The position numbers were made by a program, and so were the translations under genes. From Grimontia kaedaensis (GTDB lineage: Bacteria; Pseudomonadota; Gammaproteobacteria; Enterobacterales; Vibrionaceae), in the NCBI RefSeq assembly GCF_023746615.1, contig NZ_CP082276.1:1240001-1304000 (forward strand): a stretch of 64,000 nucleotides of DNA, in the 5' to 3' direction. Below the pieces are notes generated by a model. The model had not been told where the DNA came from, did no database searches, and was given only the letters and a program-made list of their open reading frames with translations. Each line of letters begins with the position of its first letter. Position 1 is the first letter of the stretch. This document shows positions 16,659 through 25,920 of this stretch, piece by piece.

Positions 16659-17705
16659 GTGTTCGCAACTAATAGCAAAAGCTCATACGCACACAGCGCC
16701 TTCGGCCTAAAGCTAGCGACGATAAACCTGTTTAACTTTATCGAGCCGCCGGGTGCATTTTACGAGTTCAGCAACATCTACAGTGAAGACCAATGGCGGC
16801 AAAAACGTGCTTGGCTAAACCGATACATTGGTAGCTACCAGCCTGACATCATTGCTTTTCAGGAAGTCTTCAGTGCGTCCGCGCTCAAGTCTTTGCTGGA
16901 ACCGCTCGGTTATCGGTTCTTTGCTGTTGTCGATGAGCCGGAACCGCTTCAGGAATATATCTATAAAAGCCCAGTTGTTTGCCTAGCTTCCCGCTACCCA
17001 ATTTTAAGTGCCCTACCGTTGCAGGCTGAGCCAGAAGTTTCTGCCCGCATGGGTATCCAGCAGGATTTTGAATACAGTCGTTTACCTTTGTTTGCGACCT
17101 TGGAGCTCCCCTCTCTCGGTCAAACGGATATTTACGTAGTTCACCTCAAATCTAAACGTCCGATTTTGGAAGATAACTCAGAAGAAAACGAACCTAAGAA
17201 GCTTGCACAATCTATGCAGGCAGAAATGACGGGCTCTTGGGCATCAGCTATTCAAAGAGGCTCTGAAGCTTGTCACCTGATGAACAGCATCATTGAACGT
17301 CGGTCGCACACCAATAATCCTGCTATCGTCATGGGCGATTTCAACGATGATCTCCGTTCGGAAGTGTTACGTGCTTTCCATGTTTCGGGTTTACGTTCCA
17401 TTACTGATGACATGGCAGAAATGCCACTCTCTCACTATCAGCTTCACGACAGCTGGGATTTGTACATCAAAAATATCGGTGAAACAGGTATGGTTCGCCC
17501 AGCCACTCACTACTTCCATGCGAAAGGATCAATATTGGATTACATTCTGCTTTCAAGCGAATTCAACAGTGCAGATCCAGCAAGCCTCGCTGAAGTGGGA
17601 GACTTTCACTGCGAAGACACCCATCTGGTGAACCCAAAATTTGACCAGGACACTTACAGCAGCGATCACGCGATAGTCAGCGTCACTATCTCTCTTCGCC
17701 AGTAG
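16659..17705 (+). CDS. Endonuclease/exonuclease/phosphatase family protein
   Basis: 348 residues beginning at GTG 16659. The family fold is shown by LATINLFNFIEPPG (metal/active-site Asn), DIIAFQEVF (metal-binding Glu), VVHLKSKRP (catalytic His), VMGDFNDDL (Asp/Asn) and the terminal SSDHAIVSV (Asp-His). No signal peptide is visible, so it is probably cytoplasmic. Substrate may be DNA, RNA or a phosphoester; sequence alone does not decide. It is a single gene. Confidence 0.85.
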   Translation: MFATNSKSSYAHSAFGLKLATINLFNFIEPPGAFYEFSNIYSEDQWRQKRAWLNRYIGSYQPDIIAFQEVFSASALKSLLEPLGYRFFAVVDEPEPLQEYIYKSPVVCLASRYPILSALPLQAEPEVSARMGIQQDFEYSRLPLFATLELPSLGQTDIYVVHLKSKRPILEDNSEENEPKKLAQSMQAEMTGSWASAIQRGSEACHLMNSIIERRSHTNNPAIVMGDFNDDLRSEVLRAFHVSGLRSITDDMAEMPLSHYQLHDSWDLYIKNIGETGMVRPATHYFHAKGSILDYILLSSEFNSADPASLAEVGDFHCEDTHLVNPKFDQDTYSSDHAIVSVTISLRQ

Positions 17706-17854
17706 CTTTTTCAAACTCTAACTTTGACCATGCTTTACTCCAGTAGAACGCAGTTTCACTCCTGAAATCCGCCCTGATTTCTCGCTAAAATCATCATCTT
17801 GATTAAGCTTAAAGCAATGTCTCGTTATCGACACTGTATTTAAAGGAGCTCGCA

Positions 17855-18628
17855 ATGACTTCGCTATTCGCCAGGAAGCTAGCCTACGTTTTTGCTTTTA
17901 CACTCGCTGCCTTTATCGCCCTTCCCAGCACGGCCAACCCCCAAGGCGACAAAGAAATTATTCTAGTGAGTGAGGCATGGGAAGATGCGACAGAAAAAGA
18001 CGGTTCTGGATTATATTTCGAGATCATGCGCCGCGTTTTCGAACCGCTTGGTTACAGCATCAAAACCATCACCACCACCTACTCTCGCAGTATCTACCTC
18101 GTACAAACAAAGAGAATGGACGCCTTTCTAGGATCTTATATCGATGAGCAAGAAAAAGTCCTCTATCCCTACTGGCATTTCGATGCCGAGCAAGTCTCAG
18201 CCGTTTATAAGGCTTCGGTGATACCAACGTGGAAAGGCGAAGAAACGCTGGAAGATAGAACGGTCGGCTGGGTAAAGGGATATGACTACAACCATTACAT
18301 CGACACCAAATTTACCATTCATGAAGTCAAATCGCGACGTCAAGGCCTTTCAATGGTCTATTCAGACAGACTGGATTTCTTAATAGATGCGAGAGAGGAA
18401 TTGGTTGAAGAATTTGAACTTGGCTATTTGAATCGCGATGAGTTTGAGATGGCCAATATCATGGATCTCAAGCTCTATCCAGGATTTGCAGATACTGAAA
18501 AAGGGCAAGAACTTCGCCGAATTTATGACGAACGTTTTGAAGAGCTGCTCAACAAGGGAGAGATTAAGCGTCTTTTTGATGAGTATGAATGGGAGTATTT
18601 TCCATTCGCTGTCCGTTCAACGCCATAA
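17855..18628 (+). CDS. Orphan periplasmic solute-binding protein (SBP_bac_3-like)
   Basis: 257 residues with a signal peptide (hydrophobic ~10-24, cleavage near TANP). The mature protein begins KEIILVSEAWEDATEKDGSGLYFEIMRRVFEPLGYSI and continues with SRSIYLVQTKRMDAFLG, the layout of small amino-acid-binding-type domains. There is no permease or ATPase gene next to it, so it may act as a sensor input or with a distant transporter. AAAGGAGCTC precedes the ATG. Confidence 0.75.
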   Translation: MTSLFARKLAYVFAFTLAAFIALPSTANPQGDKEIILVSEAWEDATEKDGSGLYFEIMRRVFEPLGYSIKTITTTYSRSIYLVQTKRMDAFLGSYIDEQEKVLYPYWHFDAEQVSAVYKASVIPTWKGEETLEDRTVGWVKGYDYNHYIDTKFTIHEVKSRRQGLSMVYSDRLDFLIDAREELVEEFELGYLNRDEFEMANIMDLKLYPGFADTEKGQELRRIYDERFEELLNKGEIKRLFDEYEWEYFPFAVRSTP

Positions 18629-18648
18629 CGTTGAAAAAATAGAAATAG

Positions 18649-18674
18649 AAACGCCGCCCAATGGGGCGACGTTT
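18649..18674. terminator. Convergent terminator hairpin
   Basis: AAACGCCGCCC-AATG-GGGCGACGTTT lies between the binding-protein gene and the oppositely oriented membrane protein gene; one internal mismatch. Confidence 0.7.
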
Positions 18675-18697
18675 CTGTGTTCTTCCGGGTATTACGC

Positions 18698-18964
18698 TTA
18701 TCGGCCGTTAGTAATATCTTGGTAGTCACCGTCAATTGTCTGGCCTTGATGTCGCGCTTTCGGACCAAAAGGCGTTTCGCGGTTTTCGCTGTAAGCCTGT
18801 TCAAATTGCGCAGCTTGCTGCTCTTGCGCTTTGCGCAGTTTTTTCATTACAAATGGTTTTGCAATCAGAGCGCCAACTGAAATCAGAAGGCCGAATACAG
18901 CCGCAAACACCAAGGTAAAGAAGCCGAGAATAAGCGTAACCACACCGGTCAGGATTTGTCTCAT
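18698..18964 (-). CDS. Small membrane-anchored protein of unknown function
   Basis: 88 residues. One long hydrophobic stretch (residues 5-38, possibly two tight helices) is followed by a charged helix (KKLRKAQEQQAAQFEQAYSE) and an acidic tail ending TIDGDYQDITNGR. It resembles uncharacterised proteins seen in vibrios. Start ATG 18964 follows a GGGGAAT sequence on the minus strand. Confidence 0.75.
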   Translation of the reverse strand: MRQILTGVVTLILGFFTLVFAAVFGLLISVGALIAKPFVMKKLRKAQEQQAAQFEQAYSENRETPFGPKARHQGQTIDGDYQDITNGR

Positions 18965-19055
18965 TGTAATTCCCCGTGGATTAAAATCGTGTTGGCTTCA
19001 TTTCACTCCCTCTAAAATGCGGCTTAGGGGGTGAAATATCAAGAGGCATTTACAT

Positions 19056-19835
19056 TTATTTACTAACCAGGGTGTTAATCTGATCCACTAACAAAGGCAC
19101 ATTTTCCCAGAGAATAAAGTGTCCCTCGTCAGGCATCATCATCAACTCCGCACCGGGGAGTTTTGCTTTCGCAAACCGCGAATTACCAGGATCAGCCAAG
19201 TCATCTTCCGCGCCATGAACCAGTACAACTGGCATATCAAGCGTCGACCAGTTTTGCGCTGCTAGCTTCTCTAGCTCTTTGTCTAACACCATCATTTCTC
19301 GATTGGATCTCAGCAGATCATCCGGCAATACCCAGTTCGCCAGCAAAGTATCGGTAATAATGTTGTACCATTTGGGTGATTCTAATTTGGGGTCGAAGGC
19401 CGGCGCAATAAGCAGCAAACCGCTCACTCTGTCTGGTGCCAACAAGGCCAACTGCAACGCAATGGGGCCGCCAAGAGAATGACCCACTAACCAAGTTTCC
19501 TTCCCACTTTTAACCAAACCCATCAAAGCTTCAGCCTGCTTCTGAATTGAGGTTTCAACAGGCCTACCAGATTCTCCAAAGCCGGGGCGATCCACAGAAA
19601 CCAGTTCCAAATGCTGCAATGCTGGATGCCCCAAATAGTCATCGTAGGCTTCTTTGCTCCCGGGTGAACCATGAATAAACACGATCCGCCTTTCCGCATC
19701 AGGATTGCCAGCAACCTTTATCCAAGCCTCAGTATCGCTTGATAAAGGCATTTCGTTTTTATCTGCCGCGGCAAAGCCCGGATAAATTGAAACCATCAGA
19801 ATAAGAAAGATACCGAGTACAGGCCTTTTTGCCAT
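19056..19835 (-). CDS. Alpha/beta hydrolase, probably exported
   Basis: 259 residues. An N-terminal hydrophobic signal (VLGIFLILMVSIYPGFAAA) suggests periplasmic location. The catalytic serine is in GHSLGG (near residue 118); the oxyanion motif is HGSPGS, the acid is in HGAEDDLADPGN, and the histidine in DEGHFILWEN. Substrate is unknown. The remains of a repeat end (TAGGGTCTGTTG) lie just upstream at 19851-19862. Confidence 0.88.
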   Translation of the reverse strand: MAKRPVLGIFLILMVSIYPGFAAADKNEMPLSSDTEAWIKVAGNPDAERRIVFIHGSPGSKEAYDDYLGHPALQHLELVSVDRPGFGESGRPVETSIQKQAEALMGLVKSGKETWLVGHSLGGPIALQLALLAPDRVSGLLLIAPAFDPKLESPKWYNIITDTLLANWVLPDDLLRSNREMMVLDKELEKLAAQNWSTLDMPVVLVHGAEDDLADPGNSRFAKAKLPGAELMMMPDEGHFILWENVPLLVDQINTLVSK

Positions 19836-19850
19836 GGTTGAAATACTCCT

Positions 19851-19862
19851 TAGGGTCTGTTG
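19851..19862. repeat. Solo end of the MITE-like repeat
   Basis: TAGGGTCTGTTG matches the outer 12 bases of the terminal repeat of the element at 12533-12800; the match then breaks down. Confidence 0.5.
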
Positions 19863-20082
19863 GACAATGAACGGATTCGACTATTATCCTGTTCCGGTAT
19901 AGACCGCCTCTGTCCGCTTTTCTCTCCAAACTTGACCTTCTTTGTTTCCAATTTTCGGTATTAAAAACAAGACTTCATTAGCCTTTTTATACCCCATGTG
20001 CAGATAGTCACTTATGAGACAGGTTGAGAACACACTGTGAAGGTAGGCTGTCTATTCCCATGTCAGTAAGAGGAAGTATGAC

Positions 20083-20376
20083 ATGCAAACTCACAAGGAA
20101 ATCATTACGGCTCTCAAGGCCACATTACTCATCGCTACTGTGATCAGTTTGGTGGGCTGTTCAACATCGCGTCATGATCAGCTTGCTGATTTAGGCTTTA
20201 GCACGCCATACATGGAAGGCTATGACGACGGTTGCCACAGCAAAGTCACTGCGGCACAAACCAATAAAGACGGCTACCGCCAAGATCCCGAGCGTATGTT
20301 TAAAGAGCCTCGCTATGCCAACGGTTGGAATGATGGCTATGAGCAATGCTTCGTCGCCAATAAAGATTTTCACTAA
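20083..20376 (+). CDS. Small lipoprotein of unknown function
   Basis: 97 residues. The N-terminus is a type II signal with lipobox LVGC (Cys ~26), so it is lipid-anchored. The mature part repeats a motif: YMEGYDDGCHSK and, later, GWNDGYEQC, with paired cysteines. AGAGGAAG precedes the ATG. No function can be assigned. Confidence 0.8.
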   Translation: MQTHKEIITALKATLLIATVISLVGCSTSRHDQLADLGFSTPYMEGYDDGCHSKVTAAQTNKDGYRQDPERMFKEPRYANGWNDGYEQCFVANKDFH

Positions 20377-20410
20377 GGTTTCTGACCTTAGTTCAAGGCT
20401 TTATAGGCAT

Positions 20411-20440
20411 AAAAAATCCTGCAATTAAGCAGGATTTTTG
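20411..20440. terminator. Bidirectional terminator
   Basis: AAAAAATCCTGC-AATTAA-GCAGGATTTTTG between two convergent genes. Confidence 0.88.
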
Positions 20441-20452
20441 TTTCCGTTATGC

Positions 20453-20472
20453 TTAAGGTCTGTTGACCTTAG
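20453..20472. repeat. Solo end of the MITE-like repeat, overlapping a stop codon
   Basis: TTAAGGTCTGTTGACCTTAG differs from the terminal repeat at 12532 by two bases and is itself a palindrome (TAAGGTC/GACCTTA). The stop codon of the minus-strand gene at 20469 lies within it. Confidence 0.55.
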
Positions 20473-20786
20473 TCATGGTCACGTGCAATCAACACTCGTT
20501 TCTGAACTTCTCCACCATTTGATAACTTGGCAGTGAAAACCGCACTTCGCGTAAAGGGGTCATCTGTCGTAACAAACACAAGGCCATTCTCTGGCGTAAC
20601 GTATTCCCCCAACGCACCGCTCAGGGTAACAGTTGCCCCTTGCACAGGCTCACCATTTTGTACCACTTTTACCCAAGCACCTTGACCTGCAGTTACCACT
20701 GTCATACTGACATCTTCATTCATCATCCCCGCCGAAGCAGCAGACGAAACAGCAAAAAGGCTTAACGCAATCATTATTTTTTTCAT
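20469..20786 (-). CDS. Small exported protein of unknown function
   Basis: 105 residues from ATG 20786, which follows GGAGAGG on the minus strand; a longer frame from 20813 lacks a ribosome site. The signal peptide is MKKIMIALSLFAVSSAASA. The mature part (VSMTVVTAGQGAWVKVVQNG, then a turn-rich beta pattern with PVQGATVTLSG) looks like a small all-beta domain such as a carboxypeptidase-regulatory/Ig-like fold. No catalytic motif is seen. Confidence 0.75.
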   Translation of the reverse strand: MKKIMIALSLFAVSSAASAGMMNEDVSMTVVTAGQGAWVKVVQNGEPVQGATVTLSGALGEYVTPENGLVFVTTDDPFTRSAVFTAKLSNGGEVQKRVLIARDHD

Positions 20787-20813
20787 GATGACCTCTCCGT
20801 CATTTATCGTCAC

Positions 20814-21193
20814 ACGTCACTCCCCCTAAAGATAGATCTTCATATCACATTCTGCCAGACGAAAAATTCGAAAAACTCCAACAAAAAATTAGATATTTAA
20901 AGCACATACGAAACATAGACAAACTTAAGACCCAAACAAATTGTCTTTCTAGGACTCGCGGTTTGACCAGAAAATTTTCAGTAAAAAATGATCTTTCTTG
21001 CCGAATTCCCAACCGTCTTTTCAAAGCGCTTCACCGCTCTAGGCGTGAATAGAATCGCAGCCAAACTGTTACCCGTCATAATTTTGCAACATTTTCCGTG
21101 ATGAGTAACCAGGATGTCCTATATTTAAGACACCTTGTATAGGTCATTTACTCCAAGCGGTATAGCTCATGAATAAATTGGACAGGAGACATC
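20814..21193. other. Intergenic region before the chemoreceptor gene
   Basis: About 380 A+T-rich bases without a supported gene. It must hold the promoters of the small exported protein (leftward) and the chemoreceptor (rightward). I saw no clear sigma-28 or sigma-54 element. CAGGAGAC gives the ribosome site of the receptor. Confidence 0.4.
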
Positions 21194-23149
21194 ATGCGAA
21201 TGGCACTTCCACAAACCATCAAAGCACAGCTCTCGAGTGTCGTGATACTCATTTTGTTATCCGTGGCGGTGTTTGCCATTTCTTTCCAACGCTCTTTCAG
21301 TGAACTGGAGACGCTGGACGGCGCTTCAGTTGATATCCTGAAAAGCCAGACGTCCGTATTAATGCTTCGTCGCCATGAAAAAGATTTTATGGCACGCAAA
21401 GAAGCCAAGTACAAAGAGAGATTTGATACTGAGTACGATGCACTGACTCAAAAACTGGTGACCGCAAAATTAAAACTTAACTCGCTGGAAATAGAGGGTC
21501 ATGAAGCCATTGATGCCATGCTGTACAAATTGGAAAAATACCAACGCGACTTTAGCGCCTTGGTTAACCAGCGCCTGGAAATCGGAGCCTCCCACGACTT
21601 AGGGTTAAAAGGCACTACTCGTGCCGCTTCCCATCGTGTTGAAAGGGAAATCCTGAAAGTAGATAACGACATGCTCTACAACAAGCTTTTAATGTTAAGA
21701 CGTCACGAAAAAGACTTTCTACTGCGCTCTGATACTCAGTATGTCGATAAATTCAACGCTTTGATGGATGAACTGTCTCCTGCCATCACGACGAGTGATA
21801 TGCCCGCCAGTAACCGTCTTATTATGGAAACCGCACTGCGCGAATATCACAAAACCTTTAATACGTTGGCAACTGGCATGGAAGAAGTAGGCTTAACACC
21901 GCAAATTGGTCTGCATGGAAGTTTGCGTGCCTCAGTTCAAGAAGCTGAGAGACAAATGAGAGCACTCAGTGAACACTTGGTTACCGCCATCGATATCCGT
22001 GAGAAAAGTGTTACAAAGCGACTGACGCTGATTGGCGGTGCGTTGGCGATTATTGTCTGTCTGACACTTGGACTGATTACCCGTTTGGTAACGCACAAAG
22101 TTTCCGTCGCAAATGCCTTGATGAAAAAGATAGCCGAAGGCGAAAGCTCGCTGCGGGTTCGAATGAACCTTCGTGGTAAAGATGAGTTGTCTGAAATGGC
22201 ATCTTACTTCAATCAATTTATCGGTAATCTTCAGCACACGATGGAGAAAATTGCAGGTATCTCTTCAGAGCTTTCAAGTAACGCAAGACGCAGCCTGACG
22301 ATGGCTAGCGATACCGCAACCAATGCAGAGAAGCAGCGCGCAGAGTCTGACTCTGTTTCTACGGCGATGACAGAAATGACGGCTACCAGCCGCGAGATTG
22401 CGGAAAGTGTATCGACAGCGGCAAACGTAGCAAAAGAACTCCAGGACTCCGCTCAAACAGGCCGTGCAGTGAATGGTGAGACGTCTGCCAAAGCAAACCA
22501 GCTCTCGGAAAGTATGCGCAGCGCCAGCGACAACATGCAAAGGCTCAATGCCGACAGCAAAGAAATTGGCTCAGTCATCGATGTTATCCGCTCTATCACA
22601 GAACAAACCAACCTGCTTGCTTTGAACGCGGCGATAGAAGCAGCCCGTGCAGGCGATCAGGGACGGGGCTTTGCGGTAGTTGCCGACCAGGTGCGAGAAC
22701 TCGCGATGAAGACCCACCAATCGACAGATGAAATAACCAAGATCATTGAGCAACTGCAAAACGGTATCCGTCATAGCGTCGACTTGATGAATCAGAGCAG
22801 TGAGATGGCTTCAATCAGTGTCGAGCAAGCCCGGGAAGGTGCCTCGGTAATGGCTGCCATGGTCTCGCAAATCGAGGATATTGCTGGTCAGAACCTACAG
22901 ATCGCCGCGGCTTCCGAAGAACAGACAATGGTGACAGAAAGCGTAGACAGAAACATCATCGCCATTGTCGAGCTAGCAGAACACACAGCCAGTGCTGCGA
23001 AAAAATCCAACCTGTCCGCCTCTGCTATCGAACAGTTGGCAAATGAGCTTGATAGGCTTGTTGGTACTTTCACTGGCCAATCAAAGCCACAAGCTATTTC
23101 CACAAAAGACAGTAACGAAAACGTTAGTATGGCGCTGGCCCGCGCATAA
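21194..23149 (+). CDS. Methyl-accepting chemotaxis protein with HBM-type sensor domain
   Basis: 651 residues. The first helix (~12-30) and second (~275-295) flank a periplasmic helical sensor that contains the same motif twice: LRRHEKDFMARKEAKY near residue 57 and LRRHEKDFLLRSDTQY near 167. This is the hallmark of the helical bimodular (HBM) domain, whose members bind organic acids. A HAMP domain follows (~297-350), then the signalling hairpin tip EQTNLLALNAAIEAARAGD with GRGFAVVADQVRELA. No C-terminal CheR-tethering pentapeptide is visible. Confidence 0.93.
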   Translation: MRMALPQTIKAQLSSVVILILLSVAVFAISFQRSFSELETLDGASVDILKSQTSVLMLRRHEKDFMARKEAKYKERFDTEYDALTQKLVTAKLKLNSLEIEGHEAIDAMLYKLEKYQRDFSALVNQRLEIGASHDLGLKGTTRAASHRVEREILKVDNDMLYNKLLMLRRHEKDFLLRSDTQYVDKFNALMDELSPAITTSDMPASNRLIMETALREYHKTFNTLATGMEEVGLTPQIGLHGSLRASVQEAERQMRALSEHLVTAIDIREKSVTKRLTLIGGALAIIVCLTLGLITRLVTHKVSVANALMKKIAEGESSLRVRMNLRGKDELSEMASYFNQFIGNLQHTMEKIAGISSELSSNARRSLTMASDTATNAEKQRAESDSVSTAMTEMTATSREIAESVSTAANVAKELQDSAQTGRAVNGETSAKANQLSESMRSASDNMQRLNADSKEIGSVIDVIRSITEQTNLLALNAAIEAARAGDQGRGFAVVADQVRELAMKTHQSTDEITKIIEQLQNGIRHSVDLMNQSSEMASISVEQAREGASVMAAMVSQIEDIAGQNLQIAAASEEQTMVTESVDRNIIAIVELAEHTASAAKKSNLSASAIEQLANELDRLVGTFTGQSKPQAISTKDSNENVSMALARA

Positions 23150-23272
23150 TACATAAATTGGGGCGCTCCGGCGTCCCTCTTCTTTCGCCATCAATACCCC
23201 CTAACCTCTCGCCAACAAGCTACTGCTATATATCGTCTATATTAATGAAAACACTCAAACATCGGGTTAACT

Positions 23273-24220
23273 ATGAAAAAGCCAGAAATGCCAGTTGATG
23301 AAACACACCGCCTGCAGGTACTCCATCACCTGAATATCCTTGATACTGGCAATGAAGAACGCTTCGACAGACTCACCCGACTCGCTAAGCAAATGTTTGG
23401 CTCAAAAATCGCCGCCATTAGTTTTATTGATATCAACAGGCAATGGGTGAAATCCGGCATTGGACTGGAAGCAGAATACCCAAGAGACATCAGTTTCTGC
23501 GCTCACACCATCTTGGACAGCGATCCTATGGTGGTCAACGACACTCAAGGTGATGCCCGTTTCTCAGATAATCCCCTTGTGGTTGGTGAGCCCAACGTTC
23601 GTTTTTATGCGGGTTATCCAATTCGCCATGTCAGTGGCTCTCTAGTTGGAACCCTTAGCATTGCCGATGATGAACCAAGAGGGTTTGATGATTACGATCT
23701 GCGTTGTATGAAAGACATCGTCGATTTAGTTGAGAACGAGCTCGCCTCGATGCAACTCACCACTCAAGACCACCTCACCGGCTTGCTAAACGAGCATGGC
23801 TTCGAAGTGCTGTGCCAGAACAGTCTCAATATGTGTGAACGTCTCAATGCTCCGGCATCCCTGGCGTTTTTCGATGTACGAGGATTAAAGATGATCAACA
23901 AGCTTCAAGGCAATGTGGAAGGCGACAGAGCGTTGGTCTTTTTTGCAGACTTGTTGAAGTTTGGTTTTCGCGATTCTGATGTACTCGCACGTCTGGAAAG
24001 CGACAAATTTGCTGTACTGATGACAAACACGCCCATCGCGAACACGCAGGATATTCTGGATAGATTCAAAGAACGTGTTGATCGCTACGCGGTAGAGAAT
24101 CGTCTCCCCTATACGTTGGATTATTATGTCGGCGTCTCTTGGGCTGAGCCGGAAGGAGATTATGATTTCGGGCACCTGGTTGATATTGCCCGAAATTTGG
24201 CCATCAAAGCGAAAGGATAA
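23273..24220 (+). CDS. GAF domain protein with degenerate GGDEF domain
   Basis: 315 residues, no membrane segment. Residues 20-155 are a GAF domain of the type with FCAHTIL and the YAGYPI motif. A GGDEF-like domain follows (DHLTGLLNEHGFE near residue 167), but the active-site motif is RLESDKFAVL where GGDEF is expected, so diguanylate cyclase activity is unlikely. It may sense a ligand or bind GTP or c-di-GMP without catalysis. Confidence 0.85.
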   Translation: MKKPEMPVDETHRLQVLHHLNILDTGNEERFDRLTRLAKQMFGSKIAAISFIDINRQWVKSGIGLEAEYPRDISFCAHTILDSDPMVVNDTQGDARFSDNPLVVGEPNVRFYAGYPIRHVSGSLVGTLSIADDEPRGFDDYDLRCMKDIVDLVENELASMQLTTQDHLTGLLNEHGFEVLCQNSLNMCERLNAPASLAFFDVRGLKMINKLQGNVEGDRALVFFADLLKFGFRDSDVLARLESDKFAVLMTNTPIANTQDILDRFKERVDRYAVENRLPYTLDYYVGVSWAEPEGDYDFGHLVDIARNLAIKAKG

Positions 24221-24250
24221 TTAGGATGTCTAGTTAACCTTGATATCGCG

Positions 24251-24601
24251 TTAGTGCATGACTGAAGAAAATATGTTGATGATGACCACTCCAGCCATAA
24301 TCAAAGACATGCCAATGACCGCTGGTAAATCCAGCTCTTGCCCGTAAAACATCCAAGCCACTATAGAGACCAACAAAATACCTGCTGCACTCCATATCGC
24401 ATAAGCGATGCCCAATGGCATCAATTTCACTGTGATAGACAGCAGATAGAAAGAAATGGCATAGCAGACCAATACTGATGTAGTTACAACCGGCTGGGTG
24501 AACGACTGGGTTTTCGGCATCATTGACGTTGCGACAATTTCAAAAAGAATAGCAACCGACAAAGTCACTAGTGGCGGCAAAGTAGTGATGAGTTTCAGCA
24601 T
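24251..24601 (-). CDS. Small multidrug resistance (SMR) family transporter
   Basis: 116 residues with four helices. The essential membrane glutamate is in LFEIVAT (near residue 21) and the family motif GIAYAIWSAAGILL is present. SMR proteins act as dimers that exchange protons for quaternary cations, guanidinium or polyamines. The N-terminus is a little longer than in EmrE. Convergent with the GAF gene. Confidence 0.9.
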   Translation of the reverse strand: MLKLITTLPPLVTLSVAILFEIVATSMMPKTQSFTQPVVTTSVLVCYAISFYLLSITVKLMPLGIAYAIWSAAGILLVSIVAWMFYGQELDLPAVIGMSLIMAGVVIINIFSSVMH

Positions 24602-24664
24602 AATGACTCAAACATCCTCTAGATGCAGGTTTATACATGTTGGCATCCTGCCCCAGAAATAACG

Positions 24665-24687
24665 AAGCCCTGCCATATGCAGGGCTT
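24665..24687. terminator. Hairpin downstream of the DUF3332 gene
   Basis: AAGCCCTGC-CATAT-GCAGGGCTT; the T tract is poor in either direction, so terminator strength is uncertain. Confidence 0.5.
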
Positions 24688-24733
24688 ATCATACCCAGCT
24701 GAACCAGTCAGCTAGATATTATCAGCAAATCAA

Positions 24734-25255
24734 TTATACGCGGTTTGCAGCGTATTGGTTAAGCTCTTCTACAGAAACTGCAGAGATGAATTCGTCATTA
24801 AGGTAGAAGTTGACCATCTCACCTTCTTTCTCACCACGAAGAACTTGAGTAGTACCATCAATGTAAGCAACTGACATTTCAAGAGACTTGTCGTTCAGTT
24901 GTTTAACGTCAGCAGAAGAAATTTTGATAGGCGCGGTAGTTAGATCTTTATCCAGCTTTTGGTTGATCTTGATAACTGCGCTCATTGGGGTATCAGCGAC
25001 TGCTGGAGATTTACCAGAAATTGGGTTGATACCCGTCCAGAACTCGATTGAGTTAAAGATGAACAGGTCAGCCGCTGCTGCTACACCGTAAACTGGGCTC
25101 ATCAGTACGTACAGACCTGCACGAGCATAGCGGTTGTCAACAGCAGACAGGTTCAGTTTCATTACTGCACCTGAAGTCGCCATTTGACCGATACAACCTG
25201 TCAGAGACACTGTCAGAACTGCTGCTGCAACAGCTTTGATTGCAAATTTTTTCAT
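24734..25255 (-). CDS. DUF3332 family lipoprotein-like membrane protein
   Basis: 173 residues from ATG 25255; the longer open frame upstream has no ribosome site and no signal. MKKFAIKAVAAAVLTVSLTGC is a lipoprotein signal with lipobox LTGC. The next segment (YARAGLYVLMSPVYGVAAAADLFIFNSIEFWTG) is hydrophobic and may insert in the membrane. The order matches DUF3332 proteins common in vibrios; role unknown. Confidence 0.85.
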   Translation of the reverse strand: MKKFAIKAVAAAVLTVSLTGCIGQMATSGAVMKLNLSAVDNRYARAGLYVLMSPVYGVAAAADLFIFNSIEFWTGINPISGKSPAVADTPMSAVIKINQKLDKDLTTAPIKISSADVKQLNDKSLEMSVAYIDGTTQVLRGEKEGEMVNFYLNDEFISAVSVEELNQYAANRV

Positions 25256-25619
25256 CGTTTCACACACTGTGAGTTTATAAAGTCGGCGAAGTATACAGTG
25301 TATTTTTAGGAAGAAAAGAGGCCATATTTCCCTTCCAAATGGTTCTGGCAACAACTGGTTTACAGGTGATTGTAAGCGCAAAGTCAGAGTGGTTAACCCT
25401 AAGTTAAATGCCGATGATATCAGTCTGTTTTTATTGCCCGAGTGAATGCCATGCATTCACCTTGTGAATATTAACAATTTCCTTTCTCAGCCTCTTCGTT
25501 TGCCGAAATTTTAAACAACCAACAATGCGTAAAATAGTCATCCTAAGTGCAAGCTGCGGCCCTTTCCTATACAATCCCCCACCTTCAATTTCAAAGGTCA
25601 ACTGACCCTGGCTGTCACC
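25256..25619. other. Intergenic region with a solo MITE-like repeat end
   Basis: No gene is supported. CAAAGGTCAACTGACCCT at 25592-25609 matches the right end of the repeat at 12533-12800 with one mismatch. It sits just before the DUF2986 gene and may replace part of its promoter. Confidence 0.5.
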
Positions 25620-25799
25620 ATGAACCGTAAAAAGAAAATCATCCAAACGCTGAAAAAGAAAGATAAGAAACAGAAAGCCAAAATGCACAAAAGCAGCAAG
25701 CCTCGCTACATCTCTAAAGCTGAGCGCGAGAAAATGGCTCAACAAGAAGAAGTACAAACCGAAGCAGGCGAATCAGCACAGACTGATAACGAAGAGTAA
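25620..25799 (+). CDS. DUF2986 family small basic protein
   Basis: 59 residues, too short for many gene callers. The sequence MNRKKKIIQTLKKKDKK, then PRYISKAEREKMAQ, is diagnostic of DUF2986, a short lysine-rich family in Vibrionaceae and Shewanella, with a variable acidic tail (here ending QTDNEE). Function is unknown. The opposite-strand frames here are shadows of this gene. Confidence 0.85.
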   Translation: MNRKKKIIQTLKKKDKKQKAKMHKSSKPRYISKAEREKMAQQEEVQTEAGESAQTDNEE

Positions 25800-25920
25800 G
25801 TGACACCACGCGCGTTTTTCCGACCCAATGCAACGGAATGCATTGTGAAACCTGCCCTCTCCTGTTCATCACCTAGAGGATTGCGATAGAGTAATCCCGC
25901 CAATTGAAAAGGAGAAAGGC

